Origin: Calliopsis andreniformis
Taxonomy: Eukaryota > Arthropoda > Insecta > Hymenoptera > Andrenidae
DNA length: 64,000 nucleotides
Direction: 5' to 3'
Assembly (NCBI RefSeq): GCF_051401765.1
Contig: NC_135073.1
Coordinates: 8,804,001-8,868,000, forward strand
Shown: positions 14,067 through 25,676 of the stretch, piece after piece
How positions within the stretch are numbered: position 1 is the stretch's first letter
Layout: each line of letters begins with the position of its first letter
Position numbers and translations under genes: made by a program
Notes under the pieces: generated by a model
The model's database searches: none
Told to the model about the DNA's origin: nothing
The model's input: only the letters and a program-made list of their open reading frames with translations

Positions 14067-17000
14067 GCCTACTTGCCAAAGCGTATTTGCCTTGCTCTAT
14101 CCGTTCGTATATCCGTTTGCCTATTCCTCGCTGAATATGAACACGGAAAAAGGAATTACGCCAATACTGCTTTACCCAGGCAAGCTAGAATGGCTCGGGT
14201 CGTGTTAAGAGCCTGGTCACACCAGCGTTAATATAACGAATGTTACGACGTCTGTCATATATCTGTTCTTGTTTTCCCAGTTGAAAGTAACAGAGACACA
14301 GCTAGTGTACAGAGCTAATGATGTTGTATCTGGGAAAAATGTGGATCCATATGGGTACAGTAGATTAAAACGCCTGATTTCGCGCGCACTTTCAGATGTA
14401 GCGTATTATTGGCTAAACTACTAATCATAATTGTTAACTGAATCGATGTATGCCCTACATATGAAAAGTACTACTGTGTTAACATGTGTCTCGATTGCAA
14501 CCTTACCAACTTTGCATAGTATAATCGTCCATTAATGCTGGTGAGACCTAGCTCTAAGGCAGCACAGTCATACTATTTGGCTGTGCTAGCCTTACTCTTC
14601 AAGTGATGTCAACTGTTCAGATATAACTGAACAAAATACCGTAGATATGACTTATTACTGCCAAGCCAAAACGGTTTGAGCATCTAGGTCGCTGTGGTTT
14701 GACTACATCTACCCGAGCAACTTAAGACAAAACGGTCGAAGTCTTCGGCTGTTGTGGCGTTACTTTTTTTCCGCGAGGGGTAGTTTTTACTTTGATTATT
14801 GGTCGCAGGAATGAATATGCAAAGCACCGGAGCGCGCGCAGAGTCGCGTGAAAGAAATTGATTGATAATCGCGGTGATAAACAGCAAGGCCATCTGTGGG
14901 GGAACGCCTCACTTAATTACTCAACTATCTTGCTGTTGCGCTTGGTAGTTTGAGACGCAGATGCTCCTTTTTCAGCTTATCAGCGCGCTTTCTGCGGAGG
15001 TGCCTACGTGACAAATATGTGATCCTGGCTGTTCATTACCGTGGTTGCGTAAATAGTAGTTAGGTTGCTATTTAGACCAGACACTTAAAAGTGCACAGAT
15101 CTTGAGACTCCTGCGCTGGGAACATTTAATCGTTTATTGCAGAAGTATGGAACATTTAATTTGTGTTCTTTCATTTTGGTGTTAATTTATTTGCCTTATA
15201 ACTTAAATCGTGTAATGACTTCTTATTATTTATTTTGTATATAGGTTTTGTCAAATTGAACTGTCAATTTTTTAATTTATAGGTACTATTGAATTACTCC
15301 TCCTCGTTCTGTTGTGGAGAATGGTTTTTGTTAACATATCGATGATTTTTCTTTGGAGACGAAAATTACACTAAGTCTTACAAAGACCAGACCATAATTT
15401 ATTTATTATTTTTCATATATCTATAAGTAGCTGCTTCTAAATTTTCTTTGTATTATTATTTGCATAAATGATACAGGACTGTAGTTCAATTACTTTAATT
15501 CCTAATTTGTTTGGTAATTTGTTAAATTACTATAAGTAATGAAGGGTTGCAGAAAATAAATAAGAAAGGAAACGGCAAACGTACGACGGATTATTATGTT
15601 TGTCTCGAAACGTTGCTCTAAATGTAAGTGTACGTTAATATTCGAAAGTGGTCTGCCCTCTGTACATACATATCTGGAAGGTATTTGAGTAGGAGACTTA
15701 CGCGCCACGTAGCAATTTCTACCTACCCCTTTTGGCTATAAATTACCCTTTACCTGCGCTAGTAGTGCTTCATAGATTAAACTACTCGCTTGGTGTTGTA
15801 CTATAAATTTGTAGATTGTTTGATCATTAACCACATGTTGTAACCCAGAATCATGACTCTAGGTAAGGAAAGCAGAATATTGAAATATCGTCGAATGCAT
15901 TTTGGGAATATGCAGTTTCTAGGGAAAAAATATCAGCTTCCTGAAATTTATTTGCAAATATTGTATCTATTGTCTACATTGTTCGAATACACATGGAAAA
16001 GCAGAAACAAAATTTGTCTGTCATTTGCCACTCAAGTAGTAAAGGTCAGTAATTATGCTGACATGTTGTACTATGTATTGCTTCGTACTACTGAAATCTA
16101 CAAACGTCTTATTTTACCAATAATCGACGAGAATGAAAAAAAGTAAAATAGTTGTCGAGTTCTTCGACTAATGTAACATCTGGAACTATTAATTTAATTC
16201 GTCATTAATTACTAAATTGGATTAAAATAAATGTGATGTCTGATTTGAATAAAAATAAATGAGTTTTTATTCATTCAGGACATCATTGCACATAGGCTCG
16301 TAATTTCGAATGTTAAACTACGTGTCTCATTATTTTCTCCTTTCGAAATCAAAGAAGGAATTAATTGTTAAAATAATTTTACTTCGTGTACGAAATTTAG
16401 TTACAATATCGAAAACTCAATTTCAAATGGTGAAATAATTTTCACAATTATTTTTTGAATCTAACTGAAGTAAAACTAAATAAATAATATTTCAAATAAC
16501 ATTGTTTCAAATGCACACCCAAGTCTGGTTACACATTAGTTACACCTCAATATTCCCACTTTTATTCCAGTTTACACGGTAAACTTATTAAACTTTCATC
16601 ACTGAATATTAAAAGGCAGAAGCTATATTTTCAGACTGCCATTCATTTGAAACGATTGAACATTACTGATCAAACATACCACAAATTGACCCACTAATTT
16701 CAATCCTCCCATAACCTTCCAATAGATTCCAAACACGCTATTGGAATTCGTATCAAACATGCTTTACAACAGATTTCCGACGTGTCTGTCAGATGTCTAA
16801 CCAAATGTTATTATTAGAGAGATTAAACTGGCAAACCCGAATGCTAATTAATTCCCATAAAGTACATTATTAAAATCGTACAATGATTATTAAAACATAT
16901 TTGTAGATAATATGAAGTAGATAACAGAAAACATTGAATTTCATTTCGAATATAAATCATGATTTTTACAATGAGAGCGCTAAAGTTGCTTCACAAAATC

Positions 17001-20000
17001 CACTCGACGATAGTTAAAGTAGACAACATAGTAGCCTTCATTTAAAGCAGAAGACAACAAGGCATGCCTTAGAAAGTAGAAACAATTATTTTCCCTGCAT
17101 GACGTAGAGTATGTAGCTCGCACGTGATTAAAAGTTGCTGGATCGAAAGTGTGCTAACTCCACTCTCTTGTACGTATTCTTACAAGCTGTTACGACACCT
17201 ATTCATTGCATCTTTCTCACATGTAGACTCAGTAGTCCCAGTAGATGCAGTAGATACTAGCTCTGTAATAATAGCGTCAACCTTGTAATACCAGTAATTT
17301 CGTAGGCGTTGAAGAGGTAGCTACAATTGAAGTACCCGTTCCATTCTTAGCTAGAGTTTTGCAACGTGTAGCTAAGAGAAGCGTAAGTAGGCTTAAGTGT
17401 GACTTGATTCCACTGTCGTTGAATTTATCGACGCTAATGCTTCCTTCTTACTTCTCTCTATGACTGTTCGTTGGTAATGGTACAAGACTGTATTATCGTA
17501 CTTGCACCGAAGTATTATTATTGTTAACAATGTGTATTATTAAAGTAAAGTATGTTTATTAACTTTCTTTCAGGGAAAATATTTCTACTGCTTGAATTTT
17601 GGAAAATATTCTTGTTTTTAGAATCTTTTACGTAGAAAATCTTAAAAGTTCTTCGTTTCCTGATACATAAATAAAGCTTATATAATTGAAAAATTTCTTG
17701 ACTTGTTTATTGTCAGGGAAACTTAGCACTTCCTAAATAACTTATTTTTTCATTTTTAAATTAATGCAAAAATTCTATAAAGCTTAAATTGCTTTTTTGA
17801 AATGGTTTCATAAGAATCCTCACTATGAATCAATTTACAATCCCCATCAAGCTCAAGAACTTTTAAGAACATATCAATTTCTTTGTGTCTAGAGACTCAA
17901 AGAACAATTTAAAAAAATTACTTCGCTGTTCATGTTCTACAAATGTTAAAACTAAGTATTTATACTTTGAGGATATAGGAGCACGAGAAGTGTAAAATGC
18001 TTCTTAACAATGTGGCACCACTTAAAAGCTTTCGTGATTGCAAACGTAAAGCAAGGCTTTTGTTGAGAAAGTATGAATTTGTAGGTAGACAGCCCAGACT
18101 TAGTAGGTATAAAATGGATTTTCAGGAATATCTCTCCTGGCAATCTGCGTGACGTATATTTTCATATTTTAAGGGGTTGAAAGGGGTGTAGCTGTTCTCC
18201 TCTTTGTAGGAGAAAACAAAGAAACGCGAGGATCAAAGAATCGCGAATCGTGTAGGTCACGTGGCTTGCTGGTCGGGTAATCGCGAAACGAAGGCGTCGC
18301 AGAAAGAAAATATTTTTCTCTGAATCGTAGGGCGGGGCGAGCGCAAAGACAGCGTCATGAATATTCCGGAACGGTACTGCGATCGCAACTGTGACTTGGA
18401 CGAGGAAGACAGATGGGGGTAAGCCAAGCTAATTTTATCAATGCAGAAATAAAGTAATGCTATTCTTGTCGACACTCATCGATGTGAATTTGTAAAATAT
18501 GTGTTTCAAAAATGATACAACTTCTAAGGTCAACTCCAGCTTAAGATAGCTCACTCTAATTTGATCTATATCACTATGATTAATAGTAGACTCAGGAAAA
18601 ACTTTTTTGCTTTATATAAATTAAAACTAAAACGAATATAGTGACAAGTTTATAACGGAGTAATGTTCTGTACAATATTTTCCTGTAAACTGTACTTCGT
18701 TAAATTTATTCGATAATCTGCCATATTAACCACTCAGCCAAAATACATATGCATACCTTAATCACTGATAGTACTAATGTTAATTGACAAATGAAGTTCA
18801 TTGAGAATGAGAAACTCTTCTTTATCAATGTCAACCATTTATGTTATACACTATCGCCCTGTTAAAAATAGTCTGAAGCCTAAACTTAATAATTAAGTGA
18901 TCGAGGAACCTTGAGAGGATGAATCCTCGATAAAATCTTCGCGAAAAGGAACTTTGCTACCAGTTAAACTTCATTTAGGTCTTTATACTGGTTGACCAAC
19001 CCAGGTTCCTAACGTAAAAATCAGACCCTGCGGCTTCTCGTTATTAATTAGTACATTAATTTTGATATCTCTTTCCTTTGATTACTAGTCAGCCAGCGAG
19101 AAACGAAAATGGTATCGAAACAAGATTGGGTCGCGGGCAAGTGCCGCCGAAGGGATACAAGATGATCACTGGTAAAGAATTTGAATAGCTGTTTTGAAAA
19201 TAAGAGCCTGTATATATAATTATTTTGTACATAAGAGCCTTTTAAAACCACTCTATTATCTGAGATTCTAGATTCAGATTGTCTTTGTGACATTTATACA
19301 AATTGATTCTAGAAAGGTTGAATTTATTGAAAGCAATCTTTTCTAATAAATCTTGGATTAGGTAGCTACACGAATCTTCCATCGATTTTAGGAGCTCAGA
19401 ACGGCGAGGTGGAGCTGGCTTTCTGCCTAAGCAAAGGATCACTCAAGATCGAGGTTATCTGTGCCAGGGACATCTGTCCTGGAGAGAAGGACGAACCAGG
19501 TAACTTCCGTCTGATTTGGATTATTTCCTATAATACCTACTACTGTTTGTTCCTCAGCGTTACAGCATAAAACATTCACTAATATTTATTATGCCAACTT
19601 TACACTGTTTTATGTATTACCTCCTATATAATTCACTGCCTTCTCTTGCGACACCAAACTAACATAAATTATAAATTAAAGATAATTAGGAATCTATATG
19701 CTAAAATATAAATTTTCGAAAAAAAGGAATAAAGATGAAAATACATATATTTTTTATATCTCAATTTCGTGATTGTAGTTATTCATAATAATTACTTTTT
19801 AATTTGTCATTTAAAACCTTGATTACCTCTAATCTAGAATTTTCAACTATAACAGTGAAGGCTATAAAAACCACAGTCTAAAATGTTTTCCAGTCCTTCT
19901 AACAGCTTCTAGAAACTCAGTAATTTCTCCAACTACTTTCTATCAACACCTTGCTAGAAATCTACTACTCCTTTGACAAATAATCTCGTCGCCACGAACT

Positions 20001-20330
20001 AAATCATACCCTTATCGCTTCGTAGATACCTACGTGAAAACGTATCTTCGAGACGGCGACAGGTGGCTGCAGAAGCGTAAAACAGGCGTGGTACGGCACT
20101 CCAAGAATCCGCAATACCGTCAAACCATCAAGTACAGCAGCTGCGACGCTATCGGCAGAAATCTGCTGGTCATGCTGTGGGAGAAGAAGCAGGCGTTCGG
20201 TAGTAACCAGGGCTTAGGCGGAGCCGAGGTGAACCTCGATGAGATTCTTCAACTGACACAGCTGACCGTGGATTGGTACCCGTTGTTCCCGATCCACACT
20301 CTCGGCACCCACACCGCGGACTCTCCATGA
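7145..20330 (+). CDS. Rim: RIM (Rab3-interacting molecule), C-terminal eight exons, C2A and C2B domains
   Basis: Presynaptic active-zone scaffold. Known RIM proteins bind Rab3-GTP, Munc13, RIM-BP and Ca2+ channels and drive vesicle priming. Joined exons are 7145-7323, 8559-8774, 9620-9936, 11169-11339, 18331-18418, 19089-19171, 19392-19499 and 20026-20330: 1467 nt, 488 codons plus stop, with every junction GT..AG and phase-compatible. Fragment residues ~12-137 form a C2 domain (C2A). Residues ~138-350 are a Ser/Arg-rich linker with three R-R-x-S or RRSS sites. Residues ~353-480 form C2B and end a few residues before the stop, as in RIMs. The acidic Ca2+ ligands usual for C2 loops are largely missing in both domains, which fits the Ca2+-independent RIM C2 domains. 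The N-terminal zinc finger and PDZ are absent, presumably left of the window. Identification rests on C2B resemblance and domain order; a Fife/piccolo-type relative is the main alternative. The gene model is inferred, so alternative exons are likely. Confidence 0.85.
7324..8558 (+). other. RIM intron within C2A
   Basis: AT-rich intron with GTAAGG donor and tttacag acceptor. Nothing else was recognised. Confidence 0.75.
8559..8774 (+). CDS. Rim: RIM exon, second half of C2A
   Basis: The acceptor is gacatttacag and the donor tg|gtatgt. Phase 2 in and phase 2 out; both junctions rebuild a codon. The protein contains KPIWNATLLFSGV and EVTLWDFCPNADNVFLGEC, the strand 4 to strand 7 signature of C2 domains (pattern P-x-W-N ... 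W-D ... F-L-G-E). Loop 3 keeps only one or two acidic residues. Confidence 0.88.
8775..9619 (+). other. RIM intron
   Basis: AT-rich intron with GTATGT donor. It contains the first copy of a short dispersed repeat at about 9250-9305. Confidence 0.75.
9250..9305. repeat. Dispersed repeat, copy 1
   Basis: Shares tttaatgaat-y-gttacca, then gctgtagaactt-like sequence and cgaata, with 10690-10745. This points to a common mobile or duplicated source. Confidence 0.5.
9620..9936 (+). CDS. Rim: RIM exon, end of C2A and Ser/Arg-rich linker
   Basis: The acceptor is attttcag; the first base completes the Trp codon, giving W-YRLEDPRG, the usual last strand of RIM C2A. The rest is polar and probably disordered, with STRRGSSQSEQ and GSRRSSFQ. 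Each matches the basophilic R-R-x-S type of site known as PKA targets in mammalian RIM1. The chosen donor is GTGAGT at 9937; an upstream GTAAAC at 9931 is weaker. Confidence 0.82.
9937..11168 (+). other. RIM intron
   Basis: GTGAGT donor and cccacag acceptor. It contains the second copy of the dispersed repeat at about 10690-10745. Confidence 0.75.
10690..10745. repeat. Dispersed repeat, copy 2
   Basis: Diverged second copy of the 9250-9305 sequence, same orientation, in the next RIM intron. Confidence 0.5.
11169..11339 (+). CDS. Rim: RIM exon, linker with RRRSS site
   Basis: The acceptor is tcccacag and the donor c|gtgagt, phase 1 in and out. It encodes GEADIIVHYYGGRRRSSFTR, then an acidic and helical stretch EEIREGLQSLKAAQRELGR and SLSGDKR. 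The GC-rich codon use contrasts with the AT-rich flanks. No domain is recognised; the position matches the C2A-C2B linker of RIM. Confidence 0.8.
11435..11471. repeat. CTGT microsatellite
   Basis: Interrupted (ctgt)n run just downstream of a RIM exon. Confidence 0.8.
13000..14012 (+). promoter_or_regulatory. GC/CpG-rich block, candidate internal promoter and first exon
   Basis: About 1 kb clearly richer in GC and CG dinucleotides than its surroundings. It ends with strong donors at 13926 (g|gtaact) and 14013 (ccg|gtaaga). An ATG at 13745 opens 60 codons to the 13925 border, leaving one base; this matches the phase needed to join the 18331 exon. There is no direct evidence of transcription. 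Confidence 0.25.
14037..14066. repeat. (TATC)n microsatellite
   Basis: About seven perfect tetranucleotide units. Confidence 0.9.
18331..18418 (+). CDS. Rim: RIM small linker exon (likely alternatively used)
   Basis: The acceptor is tgaatcgtag and the donor gg|gtaagc. It takes the single base left by the 11339 donor and leaves two bases, matching the next exon. It encodes RGERKDSVMNIPERYCDRN and then CDLDEEDRWG, an acidic stretch. It is 88 nt, so skipping it alone would shift the frame; together with the next exon (83 nt) it totals 171 nt, so the pair could be skipped in frame. Confidence 0.72.
18419..19088 (+). other. RIM intron
   Basis: GTAAGC donor and attactag acceptor. AT-rich; nothing else seen. 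Confidence 0.7.
19089..19171 (+). CDS. Rim: RIM small exon leading into C2B
   Basis: The acceptor is gattactag and the donor g|gtaaag. The frame reads GQPARNENGIETRLGRGQV, then PPKGYKMITG, and continues into the C2B exon as ITGAQNGEVELAF. Phases match on both sides. Confidence 0.75.
19392..19499 (+). CDS. Rim: RIM exon, start of C2B
   Basis: The acceptor is gattttag and the donor cca g|gtaact; 108 nt. It encodes AQNGEVELAFCLSKGSLKIE, then VICARDICPGEKDEP. This is the first strands and loop 1 of the RIM C2B domain (family pattern G-E-V-x-x-x-F/L-x-x-x-K-G-x-L-x-V-E-V-x-x-A-R). Confidence 0.88.
19500..20025 (+). other. RIM intron within C2B
   Basis: GTAACT donor and cttcgtag acceptor. It splits the Asp codon of the D-T-Y-V-K motif. 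Confidence 0.8.
20026..20330 (+). CDS. Rim: RIM terminal exon, rest of C2B and stop
   Basis: The acceptor is cttcgtag. The protein reads DTYVKTYLRDGDRWLQKRKT, then NPQYRQTIKY, LLVMLWEKKQ, GGAEVNLDEI and WYPLFP, followed by a short tail and TGA. This is the diagnostic C-terminal half of RIM C2B (K-K/R-K-T, N/D-P-x-Y-x-Q, W-Y-x-L-F-P). Loop 3 has no Asp ligands. Confidence 0.9.
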
Positions 20331-23300
20331 TGGTTAAGGGAAAAGTGGGCCCTCGAGGCTGGCGAGCTCGACCTCCGACTGAGCCTTCTGCTCAAGAACG
20401 AGGACGAGAACGAGTCCGCTGTCAGGATTATATCCTGATGGGAATCGGTCGTTGTTCCTTGCATCTATCGTTCCTTCTACTTTCCGCTTTTATTTCGCTT
20501 CTCTTGCATGCATAAACCGCCTGGCGGTTGATCTGATGCAGACAGCTCTCGTGAACTAATACAGCAGAACCTTAGTGCATGGTCAGTGTCGTGGTTACCG
20601 AACGAGTGGTTTTAAGTAACCTGGGAATTGCATATGTCTGAAGGGGTTTAAAATAGGTCGAGATAGAGCGGTTTTGACATGGATGAGCGGCTTTTCAGAT
20701 GGAATTAAGGTTGAAGTGCTAATGTCTTCTGAAACTTTGAACGCTAATGAAATACAGTAGTAGTTCCTTTTTGTTTAACTATGATTTACTTTGAGCGTTA
20801 TATCGAATCAAGTAGAAAATAGAGAGATGTTAATATTTTGAAAAGTAGGAAATTTTAATAGTAAAAAATTTTAGTAATTGATTATTAGGCAATTTTAATG
20901 TCTGATTCAACTCAAATGATCGCAAGTAGTAAATACATTCTGCATATACTGGGAAGCGAGATATATGCAGTAACTTATTATCAACTAAAAATAAGGTTTT
21001 GCTGTATTGAGATTCACTGTTCCTTGAAATTGCATCTTTCGTTTATTGACTATGACCTCAGTGATCGTACCAAAAGACAATCAGACGCACAGATCGCTCC
21101 AAACTATAATTTACCAGAGAGTATTAATATAGGAGCCGCGTAACGAGTGGAAACAAAATGTTTTTACTTTTAATCATTCTTCGTGGAAAAAGATGTACGT
21201 CAAACCGACGAATTTAAGACCAATTCGATATTCTTAAATATCGATTCCTGAGTTTTTTCATTCCACGAAGGGTTCTAGCAATAAGGTTGTACCAGTACAA
21301 ACCTATTCACAACAGTAAACGATATACAAAGAAACGAAAAAGCAAAGTACGACGAAAGCAACGTTGCAAAGAGATTCTATTTTTTTCATTAATTATTAAG
21401 CGAAGAAGCAGATGGTGGAGGAGAACGATAAAACAAGCCATGTCCTACAAAGACGACGAGGGTCCATTTTTCCCATAAATTAAGGATTGACAGAGGTGAA
21501 CGAGAGACGATCGATATCTGCCACTGCGTGGCCTGTCCTGGTTGATCCAGTTTGCGATTCGGTCGAGTCTCGTGCGAAACTGACAAAATGATTTGCGTTC
21601 GATGATGAACAGTCATCGATCGATGTGTCGTTAGGTAATTTTCGTCCAGGGGACGTCTCGAGACAAATACTCCCTCTAATTTGTTTCGACAAATACTGTT
21701 AATAATGGTTGGAATTTTACAGTCAACATGAGTCTTTAATTAACACTCTATCTTTATACTGTGCTAATTTTGTCATTAATTTGACAGTGATGTATCTTAG
21801 CGTCGAGAAATGGAAAAATGATTCCAAAATTCTTTAAATATTTCGTATTTTAAGAAGATATAAGTATCAGTTAACGATAACCAAGTGAAACAAAAATAAT
21901 TAATTTTATGCACTACAAGACTATCGTGAACGATATACAAAAAATCAGTTTCAACCTTTTTAATAGAAAAAATATTCGATATCAGTGAAAGAATTGATTT
22001 AAAGATCGAATAATGAAACTCCATAACAACAGTTAGAATCGGAAACAACAAATTTAATTGCAACTTGGTTTGAAACTAGACAAGCTCAATGATGGCGACC
22101 AAAAATCGAGACGACTCCTCGGACGCTCTAATCGTTTAACGATAGACAATCCCAGGCTCGCTGGCCGAGCCCAATTGTGAAGAGCAATCGGTAAGTGGTA
22201 ACCAAAGCAACTTTACGAGCAACATGAATAGCAACTGAATATTCGATGTTTAGAGATCACGCAATTTTTGTAGCTCGTAGACTGACAACAGAGATCCCTT
22301 TAACGATCGCGAATTTAATATCCAAAGTTCCCAAAGCGAAACGATCACGGGGACCACTGCTCGAGAAGCTTTGTTCTCTAATTTAACCGAAAATACTCGA
22401 CGAATATTATATGAAATATTTAGTCACGTGTTTGAATGGTAAATGGTAAATTCTACACTCAAGATTCTAATCGACTGAACACGTTTCCAAATTGTAGTGG
22501 TCCCCGAGACGTTCATATTTAAACGAACGCTTCGTTTTTTCGCCATGAGGATCGTGAGTGCTATCAATTTCTCAAATTTGGCTCGAATCTTTGGAAAAGC
22601 GAGCACATTTGTCGATAAAAGATCGAAAGTAAAAGTGGCGAAAAAATAGAGGCGCGTGTATTAATTAAGGACGATAAATCGTCCAAAGGTATTGCGCTTA
22701 CCCCGCCCGAGCTAGAAGCAAAAGCTACATTGTATTGTCAGATATAAAAATTATTCGGTACGTGTTTATGGAAACTCGCGCGCGATGAGAATATTTAACG
22801 TCGCGTCTGCGATACAATACATACTTTTACAAGGTAATTCTAGCACGAACGTAATCAAACTTAAGCGCGTGTTAATGGTATATAGAAATCGACGATTTCG
22901 CTGATTAAATCTTCATTACAAGCAGTTTTAACCTTTATCGTAATATATTTTTTAAAAGGTATCAGATTCCTAATGTGACATTCGTTTTTAAGTATTTGAG
23001 AGATGATGGGTAATGGATTTGGAAACGATTTAAAGATAGAAAAATTGTGTGCGTTCAAGTTATGTGAAATATTCATCCTTATTTATTTAATTCTATTCAT
23101 TTGAACGCTTCGTTTGGGATCAAAATCTCCTGCTTCACGCGTGCTTTAACTAAATAGAACCTCATAGAGCAATAAACGATAAAAATATGGACCACTGTAG
23201 TAGCTGTACGATAAAGGTTAATATCTGTAAATGAACCTGAGCAAATTAACTATTATCTTGGATGATGACCTTGTCCCAGCGATAGAACCGTTCGAAAAGA

Positions 23301-25039
23301 GAGAGAGAAAAGGAGAAAATGGTAGGAGTCTGCCAGTTACTTCTGATCACGTTTCATTCGATGCAATCGCTTCTCGATTCTTAAAAGGACACTCCTTGTG
23401 GTCAAGTACGCATTAGCAATTTCTCTTAGACAGTTATCAAATGTCCAAGTTGAATGCGTTGTTTCTCACAAGAGTGCTCGCATTGGCACCTAAAAAGGTG
23501 CATTCAATTCTACACTATTTTCTCGCTATAGGCTCATGACAAGTTCATAGTGAGAGACACGTTTCTAAAATCAATTGATGTAGTGGTAACTTAGTTTGGT
23601 CTTATCAAGTTGTCTGTTGTATATAATTTTGCTGCCTGACACTGATGATTATTTTCTTCATATAAAAAATCTGTGTTAAGTTACATGAGCAGATTTGACT
23701 TTAACATATGTATACCATATTTAATTTTAAATATGTACACTGCAAACTTTTTTCAACGAATGACTCAGTCAATGGATTGAACATTTTTTCTAATTTCAAA
23801 CACGAAAATATTACTAAATAGATCCAAAATTCAATTATATTTTTCAAAAAATGTCTGATCGCCCTTTGTAAGATCCAGAATAAGTATGTACAGCATATCT
23901 CGTAAAAATTTCTTTATTACAATCACTACATCTTGAAATTATCTCGAATAATCGAGTTTTATCATTCTGGACCCTTACTCCTATTTTCAACAAGATGAAG
24001 GTAAACTATAAATACACGAGTTGGTTTTGAAGTTGTATCTCTCACTATAAATTCATAAGTCTCTAAGCGAAGAAACACTCATCTCCAATGTATGTTACTT
24101 GAAGAGTGAACAGTCTAACTTAAAACAGCTGTTCAATTGCTACTGCATACCTGGTCCAGCTCTACTACGTCCACATTGGCTCAAACTACCTCGCCACCTT
24201 GAGTCCCGAAACACGATGCTTTATCTACGCGCTTCGGGGACGGCTATCGTATCGGGGGACGAGGAATTCTGTTCCCCAAGAACCAGAGAAACGCAAACTA
24301 ACTCCTTCGAGTAAAAGTACAAGGGTGACGGTGGCCCACTGAAGACGACGAACGAAGGGAAACGAACGCTCGAGGGTTGGGATAACGCTAGAGCAGACGT
24401 TCGACGAACGCAAAAATCTGATCGGCCTACAAACATATCCTAAACGTTTCTTTAAGAGCACATCAGTCGCGAAGAGATTTTCGACGAGAGCTCTGAGACC
24501 CTCTACACGCTCTATTCATATTATGCTCGCGCAAAACGAGCTTCCCTCGAAAGCGTCTTCGTCTGATGTTAATCGCATGGACAATCCTCTTGAACGAATG
24601 CAATCATCTTAAACCTGAGAATGAAAGATTCTTCCTTCGTAAGTGGCTAAAGCGCACTGTAGGCACACGTTTTTCTACTTTAGACTTCCAAGTGACCTAC
24701 CACTGATTAACTATCGGCATTGTAATATCGTTAGCGCTACGGTTTCTATGCTGTCGCTGCGTTCTACAGAGACTGCGTTTGTCGGTGTCAAGGCTTCGAC
24801 ACTGGTGACAGTAGCTGAATTTCGACACGATGCCAAGTTGAAAGTTAGGATCGTCTTTTTTTCCGTTTCCCGAAAGAGATTAGTATCTTTCGTCGCGATA
24901 GCTATTACTTGTCCGAGCTTTGAACGAACTGACACTGAAGCTACTATTCTTTTCTACGATACGAGATCAGCCTTTCGATGTCGAGTATAAGTCCAGTCTG
25001 CCTAACTTTACGACTACTGTATCGTCTACGTGAATATTA

Positions 25040-25543
25040 TATAGAGGGTGTTCCAGGTTTTATTCGGCCAAATGGTGGCAGTATATTCTACAAGTAAAAA
25101 TAAGAAAATAATATCATATAAACATAGGTTAAAAAATGCTTTATTAAAAAAGTGGAAGAAAAATACGAAACAACAATAATTCCATTTCACTATGTCGCCT
25201 GTTATTGAAAGTACAGCATTGATATCTATGAAAAATTGAACGTACTACGTTGCGAATTTCTTCTTCGTTTTCTTTCATTTGTTGGTAGATAAACTTTCGT
25301 TTGTGAAACTACAATATCATACAACTTACTAAGCAATATTAGTACACAGATAAAAGAAAGATATAATTACTACGAGGAATACCACTAACATTTCTACATT
25401 GAACGAAAATCAATCCGTTGTTATTTCATATTTTTCTTATAACTTTTTAATAAAGCATTTTTGAACCTATGTTTATATGACATATTTTCTTTATTCTCTA
25501 TACTGACCGCGTTTAATCGAAAAAACCTGGAACACCCTTTATA
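25040..25543. mobile_element. Non-autonomous foldback element (MITE-like) with ~130-bp inverted arms
   Basis: The ends are tataGAGGGTGTTCCAGG and, on the other strand, tataAAGGGTGTTCCAGG. The arms stay similar for about 130-150 bases (shared catataaacataggtt and aaatgctttattaaaaa). The element is about 500 bp with TA at both borders, as in Tc1/mariner-type insertion. No transposase frame is present. The superfamily is inferred from the TA borders only. Confidence 0.75.
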
Positions 25544-25644
25544 CACACACACCATTTATATACATAAATATAAATATATACGTAATATAGGTATTTAAAT
25601 ATAACAGAAATCTATATTATACATATACGTACATATGAAGTGCG

Positions 25645-25671
<27 letters not shown>
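25645..25671. repeat. (TA)n microsatellite
   Basis: About 13 TA units, 100 bp beyond the foldback element. Confidence 0.9.

Positions 25672-25676
<5 letters not shown>

Larger units (their letters stand above)
11340..18330 (+). other. Large RIM intron
   Basis: 7 kb intron before the last four exons. It holds CTGT and CTAT microsatellites, a pyrimidine-rich stretch at 12040-12175, AT low-complexity DNA at 12600-12830, and a GC/CpG-richer block at about 12980-14020 that may contain an alternative first exon. From 14300 to 18300 nothing was recognised. Confidence 0.6.

Noticed and set aside
21528..21552. tcctggttgatccag resembles the start of 18S rRNA
   Set aside because: Only about 13 bases match; the following sequence is unlike rRNA, so this is chance.
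24643..24990. 115-codon frame in a GC-richer stretch
   Set aside because: Overlapped by an equally open frame on the other strand and without domain or splice evidence.
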